64,000 nucleotides of DNA. Origin: Flavobacteriaceae bacterium R38. Its GTDB lineage: Bacteria > Bacteroidota > Bacteroidia > Flavobacteriales > Flavobacteriaceae. Each line of letters begins with the position of its first letter. The stretch's first letter is position 1. Of this stretch, positions 25,654 to 33,900 are shown one piece after another. The position numbers and the translations under genes are program-made. The stretch is taken from positions 372,001-436,000 of the forward strand of contig WXYP01000002.1 in NCBI GenBank assembly GCA_009901575.1, written 5' to 3'. The notes under the pieces are model-generated. The model worked only from the letters and a program-made list of their open reading frames with translations, did not search any database and was not told where the DNA came from.

Positions 25654-26702
25654 GTGTTAAAATAAAGACAGTAGCTAAAGAATTACCTCCTTATACCAGG
25701 ACAACAAAAGAAATACTCCCTTTCTTAGATTTATGGCTTAGCGGACAAGAAGATCGTTTTAGGCGTAAAGTCAAGAAAATATTTGAAAATGCAGCAGTAG
25801 ATAAACGGTATTCCATTATGGGGCCGGAAGAAGTGTTTGCCAAAACTTCTTTTGAAGAAAAAAATGATCTTTATATAGAAGGAGTTACAAAACTTGCTGA
25901 AGCCTCCCTGGAGAAAGCATTGAATAAAGCAGCATGGGATCCAAATTCACTGGATTATATCATTACAGTAAGTTGTACCGGTATTATGATCCCTTCTTTG
26001 GATGCGTATTTGATCAATAGTTTGAAACTGAGACAAGATATTATAAGGCTCCCTGTGACAGAAATGGGATGTGCTGCAGGAGTATCCGGGATTATTTATG
26101 CACAAAATTTTCTGAAGGCTAATCCGGGTAAACGTGCAGCTGTGATTGCTGTAGAATCTCCGACAGCAACTTTTCAACTGGATGATTATTCTATGGTCAA
26201 TGTGGTGAGTGCAGCTATTTTTGGGGACGGAGCTGCCTGTGTTTTATTATCTTCGGATGAAGAAGATGAAGGACCAAAGATCCTGGATAATGAAATGTAC
26301 CATTTCTATGAGGCAGAACATATGATGGGGTTTAAACTGACTAATGGTGGACTCAAAATGGTACTGGATGTTGAAGTGCCGGAAAAGATTGCAAATCATT
26401 TTCCTAATATTATACATCCTTTCCTGGAAAAAAACAACCTGACTATTGAAGATATAAATCATTTGATTTTTCATCCCGGAGGGAAAAAAATAGTACAAAC
26501 AGTAGAAGAGCTATTTGGTGATTTAGGAAAAAATATAGATCATACAAAAGAAGTATTGCGTTTGTATGGTAATATGTCTAGTGCAACAGTATTATATGTG
26601 TTAGAACGTTTTATGGATGAAAATCCTCAACCTGGAGAAAAAGGATTAATGCTGAGTTTTGGTCCCGGATTTTCAGCACAACGTATTTTATTAGAATGGT
26701 AA
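25650..26702 (+). CDS. Type III polyketide synthase
   Basis: A 350-aa chalcone-synthase-fold enzyme. I start it at 25650, giving an ATGA overlap with the methyltransferase stop; a frame 12 residues longer at 25614 lies inside that gene. The catalytic triad is complete: Cys141 in EMGCAAGVSG, His275 in IFHPGGKK and Asn308 in LYGNMSSATVLYVL. Family members condense a CoA- or ACP-bound starter with malonyl-CoA and cyclise the chain to resorcinols, phloroglucinols or pyrones. The adjacent ACP, ketosynthase, dehydratase and reductase genes suggest that the starter is a specially made acyl chain. Its end overlaps the next gene (ATGGTAA). Confidence 0.93.
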   Translation: MSVKIKTVAKELPPYTRTTKEILPFLDLWLSGQEDRFRRKVKKIFENAAVDKRYSIMGPEEVFAKTSFEEKNDLYIEGVTKLAEASLEKALNKAAWDPNSLDYIITVSCTGIMIPSLDAYLINSLKLRQDIIRLPVTEMGCAAGVSGIIYAQNFLKANPGKRAAVIAVESPTATFQLDDYSMVNVVSAAIFGDGAACVLLSSDEEDEGPKILDNEMYHFYEAEHMMGFKLTNGGLKMVLDVEVPEKIANHFPNIIHPFLEKNNLTIEDINHLIFHPGGKKIVQTVEELFGDLGKNIDHTKEVLRLYGNMSSATVLYVLERFMDENPQPGEKGLMLSFGPGFSAQRILLEW

Positions 26703-27487
26703 AAGAATTTACAGGAGATTGGGCCCTGATATTGGGTGGTAGTAGCGGATTAGGATTGGCCAGTGCTAAAAAACTGGCGCAACACGGTATGAACATTTGT
26801 GTTATTCATAGGGACAGGAAATCTTCTGTAGAGCGAATAGAAAAAGATTTTCAGGAAATCACAGCATATGGAGTAGAGTTGTTATCGTATAACATTGATG
26901 CAACCCGATCTGATAAACGTAAAGAAGCTATTGAAAAATTGGCAGCTCAGATTTCTGGAAAAGGAACGATCAAGTGTTTGGTACATAGCTTGTCCAAAGG
27001 AAATTTAAAAGCAATGGTTTCTGATGAGGCTCCGGTGTTGCAAAATGATGATTTTCATTTGACAATTGATGCAATGGCTATTAGTTTATACGATTGGACG
27101 CGTACCTTATTTGATGCAAAACTTTTTTCTGATAATGCCAGTATTATAGCTTTTACAAGCGAGGGAAATACAAAAGCCTGGAAACATTATGCAGCAGTTT
27201 CTGCAGCCAAAGCTGCTCTGGAAGCTATTACCAGAAATATAGCATTAGAATTTGCACCTTATGGAATAAGAGCCAATTGTATACAGGCCGGAGTTACAGA
27301 TACACCATCTTTACGTATGATTCCCGGGAATGAACAATTAAGGGCGTTTGCGGTGAAAAGAAACCCTAATAAACGTTTAACGGTGCCCGAAGATGTAGCA
27401 GGTGTTGTCTATTTACTCTGTAAAGAAGAAGCCGCCTGGATTAACGGGACGGTTATCCCTGTTGATGGAGGAGAACACATAAGCTAA
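26696..27487 (+). CDS. SDR, FabI-like enoyl-ACP reductase of the operon
   Basis: A 263-aa short-chain dehydrogenase. The nucleotide motif is LGGSSGLGLASAKKL. The active-site spacing is Tyr165-x6-Lys172 (YAAVSAAK), which is the enoyl-ACP reductase (FabI) spacing rather than the YxxxK of classical SDRs. The C-terminal GTVIPVDGGEHIS is typical. It most likely reduces the enoyl-ACP formed by the dehydratase encoded next. A ketoreductase role is possible, because no other ketoreductase is present in the operon. The start overlaps the PKS stop, and the dehydratase gene begins 6 nt after its stop. Confidence 0.82.
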   Translation: MVKEFTGDWALILGGSSGLGLASAKKLAQHGMNICVIHRDRKSSVERIEKDFQEITAYGVELLSYNIDATRSDKRKEAIEKLAAQISGKGTIKCLVHSLSKGNLKAMVSDEAPVLQNDDFHLTIDAMAISLYDWTRTLFDAKLFSDNASIIAFTSEGNTKAWKHYAAVSAAKAALEAITRNIALEFAPYGIRANCIQAGVTDTPSLRMIPGNEQLRAFAVKRNPNKRLTVPEDVAGVVYLLCKEEAAWINGTVIPVDGGEHIS

Positions 27488-27493
27488 AATGAT

Positions 27494-27937
27494 ATGGAAG
27501 TAAAAGATATCATAGCCCAATTGCCATATACCCCTCCTTTTCTTTTTGTAGATGAATTGATAGAGGTAACTGCAAATGGAGCTAAAGGTTGTTTTACTTT
27601 TGACGAAAGCCTGGATTTCTACAAAGGACATTTTAAAGATCATCCGGTTACGCCAGGTGTTATTTTAACAGAAACCATGGCACAGATAGGGGTAGTGTGC
27701 TTAGGGATATTCCTGATGTCTGATTCAGATATGAATGCTTCCGTAGCATTTACATCTTCTAATGTTGAATTTTTAAAACCGGTTTATCCCAATGAGAAAG
27801 TGACTGTGATTTCAGAGAAAATATACTTCCGATTTGGGAAATTAAAGTGTAAAGTCAGGATGCTGAATCAAAAAGAAGAAGTAGTTTGTACAGGTGAGAT
27901 AGCCGGAATGTTAATTAATCCTCTGGGAAATGAATAG
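27494..27937 (+). CDS. FabZ-like 3-hydroxyacyl-ACP dehydratase
   Basis: A 147-aa hot-dog-fold protein. The active-site segment is HFKDHPVTPGVILTETMAQ, with the catalytic His in the GHFKDHP motif and the acidic residue in the TETMAQIG helix, as in FabZ. The expected reaction is removal of water from 3-hydroxyacyl-ACP. The gene overlaps the ketosynthase gene by 8 nt, which fits translational coupling in a dedicated chain-building set. It is separate from any housekeeping fabZ. Confidence 0.88.
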   Translation: MEVKDIIAQLPYTPPFLFVDELIEVTANGAKGCFTFDESLDFYKGHFKDHPVTPGVILTETMAQIGVVCLGIFLMSDSDMNASVAFTSSNVEFLKPVYPNEKVTVISEKIYFRFGKLKCKVRMLNQKEEVVCTGEIAGMLINPLGNE

Positions 27938-29198
27938 GAGAGTTGTCATAACAGGCCTGGGAGTAGTTGCGCCTAACGGAGTTGGAATAGAAGCCTTTAA
28001 TGAAGCGATTAAAAACGGGGTTTCTGGAGTTAAACATCTGGAAGAACTTGAAACGCTTAAATTTTCATGTCAGATCGCCGGTCAACCCGAAATACCGGAA
28101 GGCAAAGAATTAGACTACCTGACTCCTTTACAACTTCGGAATTTTGACAGCAGCGGAATTTTATACGGCGTAATGGCGGGAATAGATGCGTGGAAAGATG
28201 CCGGACTAACATTCTCTGATGAAAATGAACCGGACTGGGATAGTGGGATTATTTTTGGAACAGGTACTTCAGGAGTTAATAAATTCAGGGAAGCTATTTA
28301 TAAAGTAGACGACCTTAAGGTAAGGAGATTGGGGAGTACTGTGGTAGCTCAAACCATGGCTAGTGGAGTGAGTGCTTATCTTGGAGGTATTTTAGGTACC
28401 GGAAATCAGGTTACGACCAATTCTTCGGCTTGTACTACAGGTACAGAAAGCATTTTAATGGCTTTTGACCGTATTAAAACAGGTCATGCAGAACGAATAT
28501 TAGTTGGAGGTACCAGCGATAGCAGCCCTTATTTATGGGGTGGCTTTGATGCGATGAAGGTATGTACCTATAAACATAATGAATCTCCGGAAAAAGCATC
28601 CAGGCCGATGAGTGCGTCTGCCAGCGGATTTGTACCGGGAAGTGGAGCAGGAGCTTTGGTTATAGAATCTTTAGAGAGTGCCGAGAAGAGAGGAGCAACT
28701 GTATACGCAGAAATTTTAGGCGGACATATAAACTCTGGAGGACAACGTTCTGAAGGTACTATGACCGCACCAAATAGCCAGGCTGTGCAACGATGTATCC
28801 GAAAAGCAGTAGAGCATGCAGGGATAAAAAGTACAGATATTGATCTGATCAACGGACATCTTACAGCAACAGCTAAAGATCCGGTTGAGATTGAAAATTG
28901 GAGTAAAGCTCTGAATCTGGAAGGAAGTCAGTTTCCGTATATCAACTCTTTAAAATCAATGATAGGACATTGTTTAAGTGCTGCTGGTAGTATTGAAGCA
29001 GTATCTTCGGTCTTACAGTTGCATCACGGATATATTTTTCCAAGTATTAATTGTGAAGATATTCATCCCGAGATTTTAAAAGTAATTGATACGGATAAAA
29101 TTCCGCAAGAGCATATTAAAAAGGATATTAATATCATTGCTAAAGCCAGTTTTGGTTTTGGGGATGTAAATGCATGTATTATCTTTAAGAAATTTTAA
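27930..29198 (+). CDS. Beta-ketoacyl-ACP synthase II-like (FabF/KAS) of the operon
   Basis: A 422-aa thiolase-fold ketosynthase. The nucleophile is Cys168 in NSSACTTGTES. The catalytic histidines are His310 (INGHLTATAKDP) and His347 (SMIGHCLSAAGS). It starts RRVVITGLGVVAPNG. Note INGHLTATAKDP where ordinary FabF has a VNAHGTSTxxND-type motif, a divergence typical of specialised KAS proteins in pigment or polyene clusters. The predicted role is chain elongation on the ACP encoded next. It appears as a single subunit with no chain-length-factor partner in the operon. Confidence 0.9.
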   Translation: MNRRVVITGLGVVAPNGVGIEAFNEAIKNGVSGVKHLEELETLKFSCQIAGQPEIPEGKELDYLTPLQLRNFDSSGILYGVMAGIDAWKDAGLTFSDENEPDWDSGIIFGTGTSGVNKFREAIYKVDDLKVRRLGSTVVAQTMASGVSAYLGGILGTGNQVTTNSSACTTGTESILMAFDRIKTGHAERILVGGTSDSSPYLWGGFDAMKVCTYKHNESPEKASRPMSASASGFVPGSGAGALVIESLESAEKRGATVYAEILGGHINSGGQRSEGTMTAPNSQAVQRCIRKAVEHAGIKSTDIDLINGHLTATAKDPVEIENWSKALNLEGSQFPYINSLKSMIGHCLSAAGSIEAVSSVLQLHHGYIFPSINCEDIHPEILKVIDTDKIPQEHIKKDINIIAKASFGFGDVNACIIFKKF

Positions 29199-29205
29199 AA
29201 GTTAT

Positions 29206-29454
29206 ATGAACAAAGAAGAACTTATCGCTAAACTAAAAACTATTGTAAAGCCCTACATTCAAGATGAAGAAGCATATGGGAACTTAAATGAAGAAACCGA
29301 TTTTATCAATGATCTTAAAATCAATTCTGCAAACCTGGTTGATGTTATTCTTGATGTAGAAGAAGAATTTGATATTGAAATCGATAATGAAGCAATGGAG
29401 CAAATGCTGGATGTTAAATCTGCTATCAGGATTATAGAAGAAAAGATGGCTTAG
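29206..29454 (+). CDS. Acyl carrier protein of the operon
   Basis: An 82-aa acidic protein beginning MNKEELIAKLKTIVKPYI. A longer frame from 29170 overlaps the ketosynthase gene and is less likely. The phosphopantetheine attachment site is Ser41 in DLKINSANLVDVIL. The usual DSL motif reads NSA here, consistent with a specialised carrier. The helix after it (EEEFDIEIDNEAMEQM) matches ACP helix III/IV. The gene lies 7 nt after the ketosynthase gene and 4 nt before the gene for its likely activating transferase. Confidence 0.9.
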   Translation: MNKEELIAKLKTIVKPYIQDEEAYGNLNEETDFINDLKINSANLVDVILDVEEEFDIEIDNEAMEQMLDVKSAIRIIEEKMA

Positions 29455-29458
29455 CATT

Positions 29459-30025
29459 GTGATAGGAAACGATATTATAGATTTAAAACAAGCTGCAAGA
29501 GAAAGTAATTGGAGGCGAAGAGGGTATTTAGATAAAATATATACAGATGAGGAACAGCAGGAAATTTATTCCTCAATAAATCCCGAAAAACATCTGTGGA
29601 TATTGTGGAGTATAAAAGAAGCTGCTTATAAGATCGTTAACAGGCATACAGGCAAACGTTTCTATAATCCTAAAAAATTAATATCAAAATTAATACATAC
29701 AGATGGCAATGTTGTAGAGGGGCAGGTTTTTTATGAAGAATCCTGTTTTTTAACGCATTCTGAGATCACAGACAGTTATGTACATACAGTTGCTGTAGAG
29801 AAAGATACCTGTCATTTGAATTGTACAATATCCAGTATAGATTTGATCAGTTCTTCTTCTACAAATGATTTAATAAAAAGGGTATTTAAAAGCTCAGAAT
29901 TTCAAATTTATAAAGATGAGAACCTGATCCCATTTTTATCAAAAGAAAATTCAAATGCAAAAATACCGGTATCTGTTAGTCATCATGGAGAATATATAAG
30001 CTTGGCTGTTCCAGGTTTAGTATAA
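29459..30025 (+). CDS. 4'-phosphopantetheinyl transferase
   Basis: A 188-aa protein starting with GTG. The PPTase signatures are the Mg-binding GNDIIDL at the N-terminus and WSIKEAAYKI in the middle. This matches the AcpS/Sfp-like group and its (V/I)G(I/N)D and W(S/A)xKEAxxK motifs. It should convert the adjacent apo-ACP to the holo form. It ends the operon. About 45 nt later a REP-type half-site follows, and no clear rho-independent terminator is seen. A dedicated PPTase strengthens the view that the operon is a self-contained biosynthetic unit. Confidence 0.88.
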   Translation: MIGNDIIDLKQAARESNWRRRGYLDKIYTDEEQQEIYSSINPEKHLWILWSIKEAAYKIVNRHTGKRFYNPKKLISKLIHTDGNVVEGQVFYEESCFLTHSEITDSYVHTVAVEKDTCHLNCTISSIDLISSSSTNDLIKRVFKSSEFQIYKDENLIPFLSKENSNAKIPVSVSHHGEYISLAVPGLV

Positions 30026-30070
30026 GCTTGATTAAATAATTTGAAGTATATTTTAGGATTTAAATTTAAG

Positions 30071-30096
30071 ATGTCATTCCTGCGAAGGCAGGAATC
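30071..30096 (+). repeat. Half REP-like element
   Basis: ATGTCATTCCTGCGAAGG followed by CAGGAATC is a single arm of the REP family seen at 709-778, with no complementary arm nearby. Confidence 0.65.
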
Positions 30097-30198
30097 TGAA
30101 ATATTAATTAAGAGAAATAATTTAATTCTTAAAGTTAATCAAGTCAGTAACCACGTTCTGGAAGGTTTATCCATCAATTGTACTGTATTATCAAATGT

Positions 30199-30711
30199 TT
30201 AATTCAAAGGAAATTTAAAAACTACAGCAACCACATTATCTTCTTTGTCACTATCAATATTAATATTGAAATCGGCAGAATTTACTTTAGCTTTCCCATA
30301 CAGGATATTGTTTTCTAACTTAAATTCTATGTTTGTTTGTTTTGAAACTCCTTTAATGGTAAAAGTTCCTTTAACGAGGTATTGATCTCCTTTTTTTGTA
30401 ATGGAAGAACTTTCAAAATAAATACGCGGGTATTTTTTTTGATAAAAATACTTTTTCCACATTAAATGTCCGTCACGTAAAAAATTTCCAGTCTCAAGAG
30501 TTTTGACAGCTACAGACCCTTTTAAACTCGAGCCATCCAGATTATTTTTATCAAAAACGATAGTACCTTTTATATCACTAAGACTTCCTTTTACCTTTTT
30601 AGAAATAAACTCAAAAGTAACTTCGGCATTTGGTAAGTCTACTCCTTTTGACTGAGAAATGACCCCCTGAATACTAAGAAAGCAGGATACTAAAAAAATG
30701 ATTTTCTTCAT
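30199..30711 (-). CDS. YceI-family periplasmic protein
   Basis: A 170-aa exported lipocalin-like protein. Its signal peptide is MKKIIFLVSCFLSIQGVISQ. The mature part has YceI hallmarks: AEVTFEFISKKVKGSLSDIKGTI, a GHLMWKKYFYQKKYPRIYFES strand pair, then GTFTIKGVSKQTNIEF. YceI proteins bind isoprenoid or other amphiphilic lipids in the periplasm. Convergent placement beside the phenolic-lipid-like operon is suggestive but could be chance. The length is normal. It is divergent from the giant nuclease gene, with 275 nt between. Confidence 0.85.
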   Translation of the reverse strand: MKKIIFLVSCFLSIQGVISQSKGVDLPNAEVTFEFISKKVKGSLSDIKGTIVFDKNNLDGSSLKGSVAVKTLETGNFLRDGHLMWKKYFYQKKYPRIYFESSSITKKGDQYLVKGTFTIKGVSKQTNIEFKLENNILYGKAKVNSADFNINIDSDKEDNVVAVVFKFPLN

Positions 30712-30910
30712 ATAAAATGGTTGAGTACAAATATGGAGCCAATTTTTGACAATTTTTAAAGTATTCGTCGCTATACATAAAAACTCTTTCTTAAATTTGT
30801 GTTAATTATATCTTAAGTTTATATAAGATATTGTCTTTGCTTTTTACATAAAATTAATAATAAGCACTTTTAGATAATATTTTGATAAGCTATTCTACTT
30901 ATATAAAAAG

Positions 30911-30918
30911 TAGTTTTG
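30911..30918 (+). promoter_or_regulatory. -7 promoter element upstream of the secreted nuclease
   Basis: TAGTTTTG matches TAnnTTTG exactly and lies 69 nt before the start codon. A TTTG at 30881-30884 is 26 nt upstream of it, somewhat too far for the usual spacing. The rest of the 275-nt gap is AT-rich with no further structure seen. Confidence 0.45.
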
Positions 30919-30986
30919 TTTTCATGTTAGCCCTCTACAACAATTAGCTAATAATCAATTAATTAAATTTAACTAATTTATTTTTC

Positions 30987-33900
30987 ATGAAAAAAAAATT
31001 ACTCTCTTTGATACTGTTTTTAGTAGTATCATTTTCTTTTTCTCAGTCTGTTTTTATCAATGAAATACATTATGATAATGCTGGTACAGATGAAAATGAA
31101 GGATTTGAAATTGCCGGCCCGGCAGGAACTGACCTAACAGGATATACTGTGGTATTGTACAATGGGTCTAACGGACTCCCATACAATACAATTAATTTAT
31201 CCGGAATTCTTACTGATAGTGGGAATGGTTTTGGTTTTTCTTCACAAATATTACCGACAAACGGACTCCAGAATGGAGCTCCTGATGGATTAGCCTTGAT
31301 AGATACCGGAAATAACGTGATCCAGTTTTTAAGTTATGAAGGTGTTGTTAATGCAAGTGGCGGGCCTGCTAGTGGTTTGTCAAGTACAGATATTGGAGTT
31401 GCTGAATCAAGTTCTACTCCAATAGGAAATTCGATACAATTGACAGGTACAGGAACAACCTTTTCAGATTTTACATGGCAGGCAGAATTAACAAGTACTT
31501 TTGGTACGGTTAATAGCGGACAAACATTTATTCAGGCGATTACAACTCCTTTGATCAATGAGTTTGTTTTTAATCATACAGGTTCAGATACTAATGAATT
31601 TGTAGAAGTGATTGCTGCTCAGGATGCAGATTTAAGTTCTTATTATTTATTGGAGATCGAAGGAGATGGTACCGGAAGTGGAACAATAGATGAAGTAATT
31701 CAGTTAGGAACAGCAGATAGTAACGGATATTTTACAACCCCTTTTGGAAGTAACACTTTTGAAAACGGAACAGTATCATTGCTATTAGTAGAAAATTTTA
31801 CAGGTAGCCTTGGAACTGATTTAGATACAGATAATGATGGAATCCTGGATTTAGAACCCTGGGATGCCATTGTAGACGATATTGCAGTTAATGATGGGGG
31901 GACTTCAGATATTAATTATGCGTCAGTAGTTCTTTTACAATCTTTTGATGGAAATACAAACACAGTAGGTGGAGCTTCCAGAATTCCTAACGGAATAGAT
32001 ACAGATGCTGTATCAGACTGGACGAGAAATGATTTTGACGGACAAGGTCTGCCAAACTTCCCTGATGCAGTTGCAGAAAGTGGAGAAGCAATCAATACTC
32101 CGGGTGCAGATAATATGGTTGCAGACCCTGATACCGGAGGTGGTGGAGGTGATGCTACTGTTTTTATCAATGAAATAGATGCAGATACTCCAGGTACAGA
32201 TACCATGGAATTTATAGAATTATATGATGGAGGAATGGGTAATACTGCTTTAGATGGATTGGTAGTTGTATTGTATAACGGAAGTAATAATTTAAGCTAT
32301 AACGTATTTGACCTTGATGGCTTTACAACTAATGCTAATGGATATTTTGTATTGGGAAATACCGATGTACCAAATGTTTCACTAGTATTTGGAAGTAACG
32401 GGCTTCAAAATGGAGCAGATGCAGTTGCTTTATATACTGGTGATGCTGCCTCTTTTCCGAATGGAACAGCAATTACAACAGATAATTTGATTGATGCTGT
32501 TGTTTACGATACTAATGATAGTGACGATGCAGATTTATTAGTATTGTTAACTGCAGGACAACCCCAGATAAACGAAGGAGGACAAGGGAATAATGCAGAA
32601 CATTCTATACAACGTTTTCCAAACGGTAGTGGAGTATTAAGGCAAACAGATACTTATGTTGCAGCAATTCCTACCCCCGGAGCTTCAAATACAAATGCTA
32701 CAGAAGCAGTAGACCTATTAATCAATGAGATAGATGCAGATACTCCTGGAACAGATACTGCAGAATTTATAGAGTTGTATGACGGAGGAACCGGGAATAC
32801 TGCTTTAGACGGATTTGTAGTTGTGCTGTATAACGGAAGCAATAATTTAAGTTATAATGCATTTGATTTGGATGGTTTTACAACTAATTCAGATGGGTAT
32901 TTTGTATTGGGAAATACCGATGTACCAAATGTTTCATTGGTATTTGGAAGTAATGGAATCCAGAATGGAGCAGATGCAGTAGCTTTATACAGAGCAGACG
33001 CTGCTGCTTTTCCAAATGGGACAGCAATCACAACAGATAATTTGATTGATGCTTTGGTGTATGATACTAATGATAGTGATGATGCAGAACTTTTGGTATT
33101 ACTCAATGCAGGACAACAACAAATCAATGAAAATGAGCAGGGACAAGGCGCTGTGCAATCATTACAACGTATCCCGAATGGAGAAGGCGGACCAAGAAAT
33201 ACAGATACATATACTCAGGCAGATCCTACTCCAGGAACAGCTAACGGAGGTGTAATTGTAGAACCGGGAGAAATCATTTCAATTCTTGAAGCGAGAAACG
33301 CTGCAGAGGGAACTTCGGTGACTATTACAGGTGTTTTAACAGCAACAGATAATTTTTCTGGTCCGGCATTTATACAGGATGCAACAGGAGGAATTGCCGT
33401 TTTTGATGAATTGGTTCACGGTAATGGGGTATTTGCTATAGGAGATTCCATTACGCTAACTGGAGTAAGAGCTGCTTTTAATGATCAGGTACAAATAGGT
33501 ACCGTTTCTAATGTAGTGAATAATGGTTTACCAAATAACCCAATTACACCGGTTACGATTACCCTGAGTCAGTTAGGCGAACATCCCGGAGAATTGGTAA
33601 GAGTTGTAAATACTACGTTCCCGAATCCTGGAAATCTTTTATTTGGAAATTCTAATTTCACGTTGACAGACGCCAGTGGAAACGGAGAATTGCGAATAGA
33701 TAATGATGTGGCAGATGTAGTTGGTTTAACACAGCCGGAGCAATGTGCAGAAATAACAGGAGTAGTTGGCAGGTTCAGAGAGTTTTTCCAGTTACTACCA
33801 AGAAATAATGCTGATATTCCTTGTGCAGAAGAATTTGTGCCCGGAGGAGATACTTCAGACATTCCAAGAGAAGAAACATTAGATATTGTTACCTGGAATA

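Noticed and set aside
23806-30025. Flexirubin or dialkylresorcinol (DarA/DarB) pigment cluster
   Set aside because: No DarA-like or KAS III-type DarB gene, aromatic ammonia-lyase or acyltransferase set is present, and a type III PKS is not part of the usual flexirubin cluster.
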